From: Perilla frutescens
Taxonomy: Eukaryota > Streptophyta > Magnoliopsida > Lamiales > Lamiaceae
NCBI GenBank assembly: GCA_026008535.1
Contig: BRKX01000006.1
Span: 31,670,664 to 31,734,663 of the forward strand
DNA length: 64,000 nt
Direction of reading: 5' to 3'
Shown here: positions 34,315 to 45,634 of the stretch, piece after piece
Layout: each line of letters opens with the position of its first letter
Numbering within the stretch: the stretch's first letter is position 1
Notes under the pieces: generated by a model
Told to the model about the DNA's origin: nothing
Seen by the model: the letters and a program-made list of their open reading frames with translations, nothing else
Database searches by the model: none
Program-made: the position numbers and the translations under genes

Positions 34315-35395
34315 TGATGAGGTCGTGCAAGGCAAAGAAGAAGATGATCCGGAGCTGCAGTTTAAAGGTCCAATGACGCGTTTGCGAGCCAAGAAGTTGC
34401 AAGCTTATTTACAAGCTTCTATTCGTCGCAAATTCGAACTTGGTGGAAATGAAGTCAAGGGCAGCTCGAGATTGATCACCATGTTATCCATAGATGATGA
34501 AGAAGGAAGCATGAAGACGTGAGAAGAAGAATGACGCCATTTGGACGTGTGCATTAAAAGTTATACGCGTTTGCATGGGAAATCGGGAGATGCTGTTTTT
34601 CATGCAAAGGTGGCAACAATAATACATATGGGCCACGAATTATTTGTGATATATTGCAGCCCATATTGTGTTATTAAAGGTCCAAAAGTGGCGAAAATAA
34701 GAGGCCCAAAGTAGTTAGGATTTATCATTATCTAGTTAGATTTATGTTATCTTATTTTTGGTATCTTTTGATTTTATCCTAGTTTGATTAGGACTCTTTA
34801 AATTTTGAATTTCCTTAGTTATTTAGGTCTGATTTTCGTCCCCTATAGTTTAGTATAAATAGGGCATCCATTTGTTACATTAAAATGAGACAATTGCATG
34901 AATACAAGAAGTTATTTCTCTTTTGTCTCATTGATCTTCTGTTGATCGAAAATCCACCAAACAAATTCTATTGAATTAGCAATCCAATAGTCTTAATCAA
35001 GTTCTTCAGGGTGCATTCAAGTACTTGGGAGAATTGCTATCCGGAGAAGTTAGACGTGCGCGTTCGGGTTTTCAACACGGGTTCGCCGAATCTAGCCGAT
35101 TCCACATCTACACGTCGCCGCCACTCAATCCACCATTCCGACGACCACCGCCGCCTTCACCGCCGTTCACCACCGAGATTCCAGCCCTTCCAGCCGTTCA
35201 AGTGTTCATCGAGTCCTAGTCGTGTCATCGCATTCTAGTAAGTTCTTTATCTGTTCGAGTCTTGTTCGTTTCTAGTCGAGTCTTTTCTTGTTTTCTCTTT
35301 GTTCGTATTGATCCCTTACGCATCCGACGTTGTTCCGTTCCTTGCTTTCGCGTCTTTTCATCCGTGTCGTGTCCCATAGGTCCCGGGTCACATCA
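34315..35395 (+). repeat. 3' LTR of T2 (LTR-1 subtype)
   Basis: The LTR is 1081 bp, TGATGAGGTCGTGC to GGGTCACATCA, the same length as 62751-63831. A TATA box is at 34854-34861. One difference from the partner LTR was seen (ATTTTGAATTT against ATTTCGAATTT). Confidence 0.93.
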
Positions 35396-35400
35396 AAGGA
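35396..35400. repeat. Target-site duplication of T2 (AAGGA)
   Basis: It pairs with TCCTT at 63832-63836, which reads AAGGA on the other strand. Confidence 0.9.
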
Positions 35401-38400
35401 CCATCTCCTCGTGGTGACAACTTTGATTTCCTCAAGTTTGGAAAGCGGCCGGGACTCAGATGAATCCAAACACGATCACCGGACTGAAAGACAACACGTT
35501 TGCGACGTGTGTTACGGGCGGCGGCGGTTTGAGTTCCTTTATGCTCGATCCGGGCTCTAACTTTCTCATGCATCTCCTTGATAAGATCAGCTCTCTTTAA
35601 TCCTTTAACACTTGTTAGATGCTCAACAGGTAAAGGAATCAAATCATTAGGTGTTAGTGGATTAAAACCATAAACAACCTCAAATGGAGACATGTTAGTA
35701 GAAGAATGAATAACACGATTGTAAGCAAACTCAGCATAAGGTAAACATTCTTCCCATGACTTCACATTATTCTTAATCAATGATCTAAGCAATGTTCCTA
35801 AAGTACGATTCACAACCTCAGTTTGACCATCGGTTTGTGGATGACATGCAGTAGAAAACAATAACTTAGTACCTAGCTTTCCCCAAAGAACACGCCAAAA
35901 ATGTCCCAAAAATTTAGAATCCCTATCACTAACAATAGTACGAGGAATTCCATGCAATCTAACAACATGAATAAAGAACAAATTGGCTATGTGAACAGCA
36001 TCATCAGTTTTCCTACATGCAATGAAATGCGCCATCTTGGAAAACCTATCAACTACAACAAACACAGAATCTTTACCCGATCTAGACCTAGGCAATCCCA
36101 AAATAAAATCCATAGATAAATCAATCTAAGGACTAGATGGAGCAGGTAAAGGCATGTACAAACCAAATGGATTCGAAGTAGATTTAGACTTATGACAAGT
36201 AACACATCTACTACACATGCGTTCAACATCACGTTTCATATGCGGCCAAAAGAAATGCTCATGCAACAAGGATAATGTTTTATGTACACCAAAATGTCCC
36301 ATTAATCCTCCCGCATGCGATTCTAAAACAAGTAGCTCACGCATAGAACAAGTAGGAATGCACAACTTAGACTCTCTAAACAAGAATCCATCATGCACAT
36401 AGAAACCATCAAAAGACTTAGATAAAGTCGAACACTTAGCATAGATAGGACCAAAATAATCGTCCACTTCATACAAGGCTTTCAATGATTCAAATCCAAG
36501 CATCTTAGCATGCATTAGGTTAAGCAACGTGTACCTTCGAGAGAGGGCGTCGGCGACGACGTTATCTTCTCCTTTCTTGTACTTGATGACGTACGGAAAG
36601 GACTCGATGAACTCGACCCATCTCGCATGACGCTTGTTCAAGTTGCTTTGACCCTTCAAGTGCTTCAAGCTCTCATGATCCGTGTGAATGATGAACTCCT
36701 TGGGCCACAAGTAGTGTTGCCATGTATCCAATGCACGCTTCAAAGCGTATAGCTCCTTATCGTACGTTGAATACCTCAATGCGGCGCCATTGAGCTTCTC
36801 ACTGAAGTATGCCACGGGCCGTTTTTCCTGCATCAAAACAGCACCAATACCTATCCCAGAGGCATCACACTCGATCTCAAAAGTTTTGGAAAAATCCGAT
36901 AAACATAAAACAGGAGCAGAACACAATAAAGACTTCAAAGTATTAAATGCATGTTCTTATTGTTTACCCTATTCAAACTTGCGATCCTTCTTACTTAGCT
37001 CAGTAAGAGGCGCGGCAATGCTAGAGAAATCGCGCACAAAGCGACGATAAAATCCGGCAAGGCCGTGAAAGGATCGGACTTCAGACGCGGTTTTGGGCGT
37101 TGGCCATTCCTCAATAGCCTTGATTTTGGAACGGTCAACCTCAATACCTCTACAACTCACAACAAAGCCTAAGAATACTACTTCATTTAAGCAAAAAGAA
37201 CACTTAGACATGTTGCCATACAAACGAGCATCTCTCAAAAGCATAAATACGCGCCTAAGGTGATCTAGGTGCGCCTGTGCCCTGTATATCAGGATATCAT
37301 CAAAATAAACAACAACATATTTCCCAATAACATCACGTAAGACATGGTTCATCAATCTCATAAATGTGCTCGGTGCATTTGTGAGACCAAAAGGCATAAC
37401 CAACCACTCATATAAACCATGCTTAGTCTTAAAAGCTGTTTTCCATTCATCACCCTCATGCATGCGAACTTGAAAAATAACCAGACCTCAAATCAATCTT
37501 AGAAAAAATCTTAGATCCACTAAGTTCATCTAGCATATCATCAAGTCTAGGAATGGGAAAACGATACTTAACTGTTATCTTGTTGATGGCTCTGAAATCC
37601 ATGCACATTCTCCATTCATTGTTCTTCTTGGGCACTAGAATCACTGGAACTGCACATGGGCTCATCGACTCTCGAATCTGCTTCTTCTCCAACAGCTCTT
37701 TAACTTGTCTATCGATCTCCTTGGTCTCCTCATGGGACATCCGGTACGCTGGGCGGTTTGGTAAGACGGCGCCGGGCTAGAAATCAATCTGGTGCTCGAT
37801 CCCACGAACTGGAGGCAATCCACTTGGAATCTCTTCCGGGAACACGTTCGCGAATTCCTCCAAAAGGGGCTGCACAACACTAGGCAAAGAAACATCATTA
37901 ATAGCACTGCTCTTATAAGATAAAAGAACAAACGGTAAACCTGCTTTTAATACTTTCTCTACGCCTTTAACAGATATGAATAAGCTGCGATTTTGATCCT
38001 TCTTCGGGGCTGATCCAGATGAATCCCCACGCACTAAGGAATCATTATGGGGCTGTTTAGGAGCTGATTTGGAAGGAGAGGAGGCGGCGGCCTGTTTTGA
38101 AGGTGCGGCCGATTTATTATTGTCGGCGGCGGCTCGGGCTGCGGTTTCAGCCTCCTTTGCTCTCGCTGCTTTAAATCTCTCTTGCATAAGTCGTTGATCC
38201 TCAGAAACGGCTTTAGGGGACAGCGGCTTCAATGTTGTAGGTCGCCCGTTACGCGTCACAGTGTAGGTGTTTGTGAAACCATCGTGTACCGCGTGTCTGT
38301 CAAACTGCCATGGTCTACCTAATAGTATATGCGCTGCATCCATAGGAATAACATCGCAAATAACAGTGTCAGAAAATCGACCAATGGAAAATTCAACACT

Positions 38401-38535
38401 TACCTGGCATGCGACGCGAATCTCGCCTCGGTCTGTAAGCCACTGCAACTTATATGGCTTCAGATGCTTCATTGGAACTAGACCAAGCTTGTCCACCGCA
38501 TACTGACTGATGGCATTAATAACGCTCCCACTGTT
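35396..38535 (-). pseudogene. T3 pol, heavily decayed
   Basis: In sense it starts in the protease (SGSVINAISQYAVDKLGL) and runs through RT (YFDDILIY), RNase H and integrase to SPRGDGP, where T2 inserted. Breaks: TAG at 37777-37779 (DF*PGA); a frameshift at about 37479 from an extra A; TAG at 36969-36971 and a TAA a few codons later, both where relatives have Trp or Gln codons; TAG at 36126-36128 for Trp. The tyrosine and serine around YFDDILIYS are altered by a 6-bp loss (ILIYRAQ). The last part of pol lies at 63832-64000. Confidence 0.9.
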
Positions 38536-39394
38536 TATCACATCATAAATTGGTATCAAGAGCCACGTCGGTTCATATCGTTCGTGGTTCAATACGTCCA
38601 ATTGTTCGTCTATTGTTTTGAGTCTTATCGAGTTGTAATTTAATTTTCTTATTGTTCATTGTTATAAAAACAAAAAAGAAGAAGAAGAAGAAGAAAAACA
38701 GATCGTACAAAAGAAAAAAAAACGATCAAAAAAAAAATCGGATAAAAAAAAAATCCGAAAATTAAAAAAAGAAAAAAAAAAAGAGGTATATCCATTGTTT
38801 CCTTTTGTGTTCTATTTTATTTTGGTACCTTCCAATTGGGTACAAATCCATAGTTAGATATTTCCTTTTAGATCTTATTTTCTTTTTGGAAATTTCCTTC
38901 CAAGTTTAATTTCTTTTTGGTAATTTCCTTAGGAGTCATTTTATTTTTGGTTCTTTCTTTCTAGAGTCTATGTTAATTAAGGTATTTAGATTGTGTCACA
39001 TAAATTGATACATATCCAAATCACCCAATTGCCTTCTTGATTTCTTCTTTCCTTATCCTATTCTATTTCTTTCCTTTTTCTATCTAGATTTATTTTTGGA
39101 TTTCCTAATCTAATTGGGACTTCATTAATTCATCTAATCCTTTCCTTTCCTACCCCACTTACTCGACCACCACCTTTCTTCCACACCCAAATTTCGACAG
39201 CCCTTACACATCCATACTCGACCATCATCTCATTTACACACCAAATTCACTCTTGTTCTGACAAGTAGCATACCCGTCCATTCCCAGTACAAGTGAGCTG
39301 ATTTCTCTTAGCTAGTTAGAGCTACCATATACACGATATTATCACACACTGTGCACCCATATATTGAGTGATACACGAGTGGTAAAATCAAGAG
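38536..39394 (+). other. LTR end, PBS and leader of a gutted element
   Basis: Only about 9 bp of the LTR remain (to CACATCA at 38545). The PBS is at 38551-38564 (TGGTATCAAGAGCC). The A-rich tract is at 38667-38790 with two inverted repeats: GATCGT/ACGATC (38701-38706, 38722-38727) and TCGGAT/ATCCGA (38738-38743, 38753-38758). The leader runs to ACACGAGTGGTAAAATCAAGAG just before where gag should start, then joins an LTR through a shared TCAAGAG (39388-39394). Confidence 0.75.
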
Positions 39395-39979
39395 AAGCAA
39401 TTCTAAGATAGTTAATTTATTAACTATTGAAGATCAAGAACACACCATGGAGTATTAATCTTGAAGAGATGAAGATGAAGAGTTCAAGAGCATGTGTGCA
39501 TGTGCATGAAATTTGTCGTGCATGTGTGTGCGGTTTCTAGTGAAGAAATCGGTCCCATAGTAATTAATTATGGGGTTGATTTTATTTATACTGTAGTATT
39601 TATTTAATTAATTTAGACTATAGTTTAGATCATATTTTTATTTAATTATTTGAGTAATTTTCGTCCATAATGAGAATAGGTTTGACTAGAATTGTATTTA
39701 AGGCAATTTCCTACCTTGAATAGAATTCTAGCTTAGGTATCTTCCTAGTATAGTTAGAGATCTCTTTTGGATCAATTTTTAGGCCTTTATTACCGTCCCA
39801 ACACAGCCCTCTTATATTGGATTTGTGTTTTAATTTGTGTGTCATAAGTCTAAGTATTTTAATTGAGTCTTAATCGTCTAGTTATTCGAGTATAGAATCC
39901 TTTCGTAATCGACGTAGTTTCTTTCCTAGCTTCCACGTCTTTTGTGTCTCGTTGTGTCATATTGTCCCGGGTCACATCA
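39395..39979 (+). repeat. LTR-3 remnant with internal deletion
   Basis: It matches the LTR at 456-1688 from AAGCAATTCTAAGATAG onward, including GCATGTGTGTGCGGTTTC. At about 39787 it jumps past the TATA-R part to a U5 end with GTCCCGGGTCACATCA. The start of the LTR and all of gag-pol are missing. Confidence 0.75.
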
Positions 39980-41105
39980 AAAAGCCTTGAAGAATCTAAT
40001 CCGAAGCTGCAAATACGTGGTCCATTTACACGACTTCGAGCAATACAATTGTAAGGATTTTTCCAAGCATTTGTATGTAAGAAGTTTGAAGATGACAAAG
40101 GAATTGAGAGCATCCCAAAGATTGCTACTTTGTTAATAATTAAAGATTGGAGATCAAGATTTGAAGAGCAATGCATGAAGAGTTGAAGTGCGTGAACCCG
40201 TCGGTATGCCCAAACCGACTAGTTTCGGTTGGTATGCCCATACCGAGTAGTTCCGACACTTGATATTTTTTTATCTAGACTATAGTACTATTTTTATTTA
40301 ATTTAGACTATAGAAGATCAGATTTTTAATTAATTATTTGTTAATTTTCGTCCATTAGTTGATAGGGTTTGACTAGAATTGTATTTAAGACAATTTCCGA
40401 CCTTGAATAGAATTCTAGTTTAGGTATCTTCCTAGTATAGTTAGAGATCCCCTTTTGGATCAGTTTTTTATGACTTTTTACACTTAAATTTCGTCCTCCC
40501 TTACCTATAAATAAGGGATCCATGTTACATTATTATTTTAGACCATATTTGATCATTTAAGCTTTGCTTTCAATATTGTCTCAACCCATTTAATCTTTTG
40601 TGAGTTTAGATATTAAAATTCATACTCTTAGATTTAGCACCTCTAAGTTTTACAAAGGGAATTCACCGTCCACGTTCGAGGGATCGTCGGAAACTCGCTA
40701 TCGAAGAGCAACTTAAAGAATTTGGCCTTGTGTACGTTCGAGATTCAAGGCAACTTTCGGGTTGTGATTCACATCAACATCACACCAACATCCACGCCAT
40801 TCGACCTCAATCCCAAGCCATCCATGTCCGTCTCAAGTCCAGCCATCCACGTGTTCAAGTTCGTGTTCATCCCGTTTAATCCGTAAGTTCGTTACAACTC
40901 TATCATACCCTATCTACTCTAGCCTTTCTAAACCTACACACATCCATCGTTCATCATCACCTAAACCATCCTTAATATCGTCCCATAACAGCCCTTGTTC
41001 CTTGGATTTGTGTTTAATTGTGTGTCATAAGTCTAGGTATTTTAGTTGAGTCATAGTCGTCTAGATATTCGAGTATAAAATCCTTACTTCACCGACGTAG
41101 TTTCT
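39980..41105 (+). repeat. LTR-8, plus copy of a tail-to-tail pair
   Basis: It starts AAAAGCCTTGAAG without the TGATG end. It encodes a tail with both RGPFTRLRA and IKDWRSRFEEQC. A TATA-like TATAAATA is at about 40505. It breaks off in U5 at GTAGTTTCT, where the minus copy begins. Confidence 0.7.
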
Positions 41106-41867
41106 ACCCGGGACTCAATGACCAACGAGACACAAAAGACGCGGAAGCAAAGGAAAGAAACTACGTCGGTGAAGTAAGGATTCTATACTCGAATATCTAG
41201 ACGACTATGACTCAACTAAAATACCTAAACTTATGACACGCAAATAAACACAAATCCAAGGAACAAGGGCTGTTGTGGGACGATATTAAGGATGGTTGAT
41301 AGAGTTGTAACGAACTTACGGATTAAACGGGATGAACACGAACTTGAACACGTGGATAGCCTGAGACGGACGTGGATGGCTTGGGATTGAGGTCGAACGG
41401 CGTGGATGTTGGTGTGATGTTGATGTGAATCACAACCCGAAAGTTTCCTTGAATCTCGAACGTACACAAGGCCAAATTCTTTAAGTTGCTCTTCGATAGC
41501 GAGTTTCCGACGATCACTCGAACGTGGACGGCGAATTCCCTTTGTAAAACTTAGAGGTGCTAAATCTAAGAGTATGAATTTTAATATCTAAACTCACAAA
41601 AGATTAAATGGGTTGAGACAATATTGAAAGCAAAGCTTAAATTATCAAATATGGTCTAAAATAATAATGTAACATGGATCCCTTATTTATAGGTAAGGGA
41701 GGACGAAATTTAAGTGTAAAAAGTCATAAAAAAACTGATCCAAAAGGGATCTCTAACTATACTAGGAAGATACCTAAACTAGAATTCTATTTAAGGTAGG
41801 AAATTGCCTTAAATACAATTCTAGTAAAACCCTATCAACTAATGGACGAAAATTAACAAATAATGAT
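41106..41867 (-). repeat. LTR-8, minus copy of the tail-to-tail pair
   Basis: It begins ACCCGGGACTCAATG, lacking only about 7 terminal bases of the LTR, and is complementary to 39980-41105 up to the U3 stretch TAATTTTCGTCCATTAGTTG. It breaks off at about 41867. Together they form a long near-perfect palindrome centred at about 41106-41130. Confidence 0.7.
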
Positions 41868-42290
41868 TTAAAATTCATATTCTTAGAGCTAGCAACTTTA
41901 AGTCTTAATCAAGGGTATTGCTTAATCCACTTGAGGGATTAACCGGTATTTGCTAATCGAAGATCAACTTAGAGATTTCATCCTTAGGTATGTTCGAGAT
42001 TCAAGGAGGCTATCGGGTTGTGATTCACATCAACGAATCATCATCCATCAACCATAATCGACGCCATCCATACTCCATCGACGCACGCCTCAAAAGTCAG
42101 CCACAAATTCGATCAATCTTCTACCGTTCGTTTTATCCGTAAGTTCGTCATATCCCTATCATATCCTATCTTCACCAAGCCATTCTTCACTTAGCCATCA
42201 CACACGAATTCCATCCTCAATTCAGCCCCGTGTTCGAGTTCAAGTTCTACACCGGATCGTTCATACCGTAAGTTCAATCATACTCTATCA
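41868..42290 (+). repeat. LTR-9, R-U5 part
   Basis: It resembles LTR-2 (GAGATTTCATCC..., TTCGAGATTCAAGGAGGCTA) but has a shorter, different end, TACTCTATCA, before TATTTTGGCATC. The front is missing. Confidence 0.6.
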
Positions 42291-42799
42291 TATTTTGGCA
42301 TCAGAGCCACGTCAGCTCTGCTGGTCGTGGTTCAATCCGACGTGTCAATTTATCCTACGTGTCATCGTACGTGTCGTTTATTTTCTTACGTGTCTTTTGA
42401 GTTGTAATAGCTAGAGTACATTGAAAAAAAGAAAAAAAAATTCGGATAAAAAAAAATAAAATCCGAAAATTAAAAAAAAAAGAAAAAAAAAGACAAAAGA
42501 GGCATATTCATTGTGTTACCTATTGAGTCTTGTTTTAATTTTGGTGCTTTACTTTTAGTACTTCTCTATAGTTGGTAATTCCTTGTGAGCCTTTTCTTAT
42601 TTGGTAATTTCCTTCTAGTATAGTTCTTTAGTTGGTAACTTCCTTTAGAGTCATATTTTATTTTTGGAACTTTCCTTCCAAGTTCTATTTTATTTTGGTA
42701 ATTTCTTTTAGAGTTATATTTTATTTTTGGAACTTTCCTTCCTAGTTTTATTTTTATTTTGGTAATTTCCTTTTGAGTTGTAATTTATTTTTAGTTCTG
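42291..42799 (+). other. Leader fragment after LTR-9
   Basis: The PBS is TGGCATCAGAGCC at 42296-42308. The A-rich tract is at 42424-42498, with TTCGGAT (42441-42447) / ATCCGAA (42461-42467). The remaining leader breaks off at about 42799. Confidence 0.7.
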
Positions 42800-43122
42800 G
42801 GAATAAATTTTTACATAGTCGCTTGCTTAAAGTTCTCCCAAGTCATATTCGCAAATTGTTCAGGCGTCATTGACCTCCTATATGTTTCCCACCAATGATC
42901 GGCATCACTAGTGAGCTGAAAGATTGTACATGCGATGCGCTGAGAGTCAGTACACACCATGTGTACGAATGTGCGTTCCATCATTCATAGCCATTCTTCA
43001 GTTTCAGTCAGTTCACCCTGACCGTTAAAGGTCGGAGGTCATACGTTCAAAACTGAGAAATGACATGTGTCGTATTTCTTATGGTGGATTTTGTGCTGAT
43101 TATCTTGACATCTTGGTGGCAT
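42800..43122 (-). pseudogene. Gag fragment of an unrelated Ty3/gypsy family
   Basis: Translated on minus from ATG at 43122: MPPRCQDNQHK..., then PPTFNGQGELTETEEWL, MMERTFVHMVCTDSQRIACT and DADHWWETYRRSMTPEQFA. The spacing of WL, FVHM and WWE is that of plant gag proteins, but the sequence is unlike the other gags here. Three in-frame stops (after FSVLNV, after EEWL, and near 42811) show an old dead copy. No LTR of this family is seen. Confidence 0.7.
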
Positions 43123-43294
43123 CTTATATACAAACTTCATATCATAAATTATATGATCGTCAAATACACTTACAAGATTCTAAGGCAACGATACAGTGCA
43201 CTTAGATTCGTATAGATCATAAAATTCCAGTGAGAATATTGTTTGAATATATATAGAGATCCCAAGTGGTGACTGGGAAAGAAAGTTTCAAAAC
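43123..43294. other. Unassigned spacer
   Basis: This is A/T-rich sequence with no frame or repeat that I recognise. It lies between two unrelated gene fragments and may be a remnant of pre-existing chromosomal DNA. Confidence 0.4.
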
Positions 43295-43837
43295 ATGGAA
43301 AACCTTCCTACTATCTCTCAAAAGATCCTGAGTCACTCCACATCCCTTTCGTTACCCAAACATAATAGTATAGAAAACCTCATAGAATTCACCACTATTC
43401 CTAGTGATGCTGTAGTTGAACAAACCGTACCTCCTCTTGTCAGTCCTTACAATATCTATCGCAAATATGGAAGCCTTACTAAGAGTATTCGTTCTCTTGT
43501 AACCTCCAAAAATCCACCAGTTCGAGAATATATGTTCAGTCCTCAAAGATGGATCAATGTGGTCTTCCTGCCACTAATCAAGAACAATACGTCACGTTAT
43601 CAATACCTCGTGACTATATTGAAGCCTGGAGAAAAGAAGGATACACCCATCTTCACATGGGAGCTGTTCGACTTGTTCTTTCCTACAATGGAAGAAAAGG
43701 TTTACCAGTTACAGCAAGAATTGCTCTATTAGATACTCGTTATCTACACTATGAGCATGCTGTTATTGGAACAGTGCTTACTACTCTAAATGCTGGAAGT
43801 GTTGTTGTCACTTTCTTTCCAAACTTTGCACTATCCC
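43295..43837 (+). pseudogene. Movement-protein fragment of an endogenous pararetrovirus
   Basis: Two overlapping frames carry parts of one protein: 43295 to about 43550, and about 43549 to 43837 in another frame, so there is a frameshift near 43550. The second part (YTHLHMGAVRLVLSYNGRKG, ARIALLDTRY, GTVLTTLNAGS) looks like the core of the 30K-type movement protein of caulimovirids. Those proteins move virus between plant cells through plasmodesmata. It is cut at 43837 by the T4 LTR. Assignment is from recognition only. It is a broken, partial old copy. Confidence 0.65.
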
Positions 43838-45063
43838 TGATGAGGACATCCATAGCAATGATGAAGTCAATGAAGAGCTGCAATTCAAAGGACCCGTCAC
43901 AAGACTACGAGCCAAGAGGTTGCAAGAATATTTGCAAGCTGTAATTCGCAAGAAGTTCGAAGTTGAAGACGGCGTACAAGGAAGCTTGAAGATGATGACA
44001 TTGTTGAAGATGGAAGATGGAGATCAAGATGTGGAGTGCAATACATGAAGGAGGCGTGCAAGTGTGCTTTTGTTGGGCTTGATGTGTATACGTGCTATTC
44101 AGCCCAAGTTAAGCATGCATGGTGGAAAAGCCCAAAATAATTCGGCCCTTGATGATCCAATTAAGAGGATTGATTTATTAGTCTATAGTATTTTATTTAT
44201 TATATTATGGACGAAATTTTGCAGATTTTTAGTTAGGATTTTTCGGTTATTTTAGATAGAATTTTGACCAGATTTTTAGATAAGGCAAGATCTACAAAAT
44301 CTACCTTAAATAGAATTCTAGTTTAGGAAGTAGTCAAAGTCCAATTCTAGTCTAATTAGGACTATTATTTTCGTCCCTTAGCCTTAGGAATTCGATCCAA
44401 CTATTATAAATAGTGGATCCATATTTCATTGTTATTCAGACCATATTTGATAATTTTAAGCTTTGCTTTCAATATTGTCTCAACCCCAGTTTATATCTTT
44501 GTGAGTTTAGATCTTTTAAATTCATACTCTTAGATTTAGCATCTCTAAGTTTTACAAAGGGAATTCGCCGTCCACATTCGAGGGATCGTCGGAAACTCGC
44601 TATCGAAGAGCAACTTAAAGAATTTGGCCTTGTGTACGTTCAAGATTCAAGGCAACTTTCGGGTTGTAATTCACATCATTTTATCACCATCCGTACAGCC
44701 ATCCACGACGCCAATCATCCGTCATCAACGTACGATTCAAGTCCAGCCCCTATCGTGATCGAGTTCGTCTTCGTCTCGTTTAATCCGTAAGTTCGTGTCT
44801 AACCTATCATACCCTATCTACTCTAGCCTTTCTAGCCAAAACATCATTACCGATCATCATCAATCAATCCTTCCATAATACCGTCCAAATCAGCCCTTTG
44901 TTATTTGGATTTGTGTTTATTTGTGTGTCATTTATCTAGGTATTTTAGTTGAGTCCAAGTCGTCTAGTTTTCGAGTATAGAATCCTTTCGTACCGACGTA
45001 GTTTCTTTCCTAGCTTCCGCGTCTTTTGTGTCTCGTGGTGTCATTTAGTCCCGGCTCACATCA
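43838..45063 (+). repeat. LTR-5, 5' LTR of T4
   Basis: The LTR is 1226 bp, TGATGAGGACATCC to CGGCTCACATCA. Its front encodes a tail (QFKGPVTRLRAKRLQEYLQ). The left flank is ATCCC; the matching right flank is lost because the other LTR is truncated at 18765. Confidence 0.88.
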
Positions 45064-45634
45064 TAAATTGGTATCAAGAGCCACGTCGGTTTATATCGTT
45101 CGTGGTTCCATACTCGTTTATTTGTCCCGTTTATTTTGTTTTGAGTCTTATCGAGTTGTACTTTATTTTCCGTATTGTTCATAGTTAAAAAAAAAAAACA
45201 GATCGTACAAAAAAAAAGGAGAAAAGAACGATAAAAAAAAAATCCGAAAATACAAAAAAAAAAAGAAGAAGTAAATTCATTGTTTCCTTTTTGTGTCTAT
45301 TTTATTTTGGTACCTTCCTTTTGGGTACAAATCCATAGTTGGTTATTTCCTTTTAGATTTCCTTTCTTTTAGGATATTTCCTTCTTAGTTTGTTTTGATT
45401 TTGGTAACTACTTTAGATCTCTATTTTTAATTATGGATTCTTTCCTTCTAGAGTCTAGGCTAATTAAGGTATTTAGATTGTGTCACATAGATTGATACAT
45501 ATCCAAATCCCCTATTACCTTATCTCTTTCTTCTTTCCTTATCTATCCTATTTCTTTCCATATCTTTTCTAGATTGATTTTTGGATTTCCCAATCTTTTT
45601 AGAACTTCATTAATTGATCTATCTCTTTCCTTTT
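45064..45634 (+). other. Proximal leader of T4
   Basis: The PBS TGGTATCAAGAGCC is at 45069-45082. The A-rich tract is at 45186-45270, with imperfect versions of the paired ATCGT/ACGAT and CGAT/ATCCG motifs. The leader resumes at 52650. Confidence 0.75.
45630..45634. repeat. Target-site duplication of N3, left copy (CTTTT)
   Basis: It is repeated at 52650-52654. Confidence 0.88.

Larger units (their letters stand above)
30907..34525 (+). pseudogene. T2 gag-pol, 3' part
   Basis: From TIRSLSIIREEEQ the frame is open through protease (IIDSGSVINAIS), RT (FGLTNAPSTF, YFDDILIYS), RNase H (ECDASG), integrase HHCC and DDE core to SRTNSFQQGG. The PPT has six Gs against seven in T1, T4 and T5, so the frame shifts there and stops by 34376. 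The tail GPMTRLRAKKLQ is still open in the next frame (34325-34522). The enzyme domains are intact. The start codon and first part of gag are at 61897 on the minus strand. Confidence 0.93.
30907..35395 (+). mobile_element. Element T2, 3' half
   Basis: It comprises the end of gag, protease, RT, RNase H, integrase, PPT and 3' LTR. The 5' half is at 60297-63831 on the minus strand. Outer flanks AAGGA (35396-35400) and its complement (63832-63836) prove that the halves are one insertion, in T3 pol. Confidence 0.9.

Noticed and set aside
43833..43837. ATCCC before T4 equals the T1 duplication; possible target preference
   Set aside because: Two cases only, and the T4 right flank is missing. The other duplications here (CTTTT, GTACC, AAGGA, CAATC, GACAG) show no common motif.
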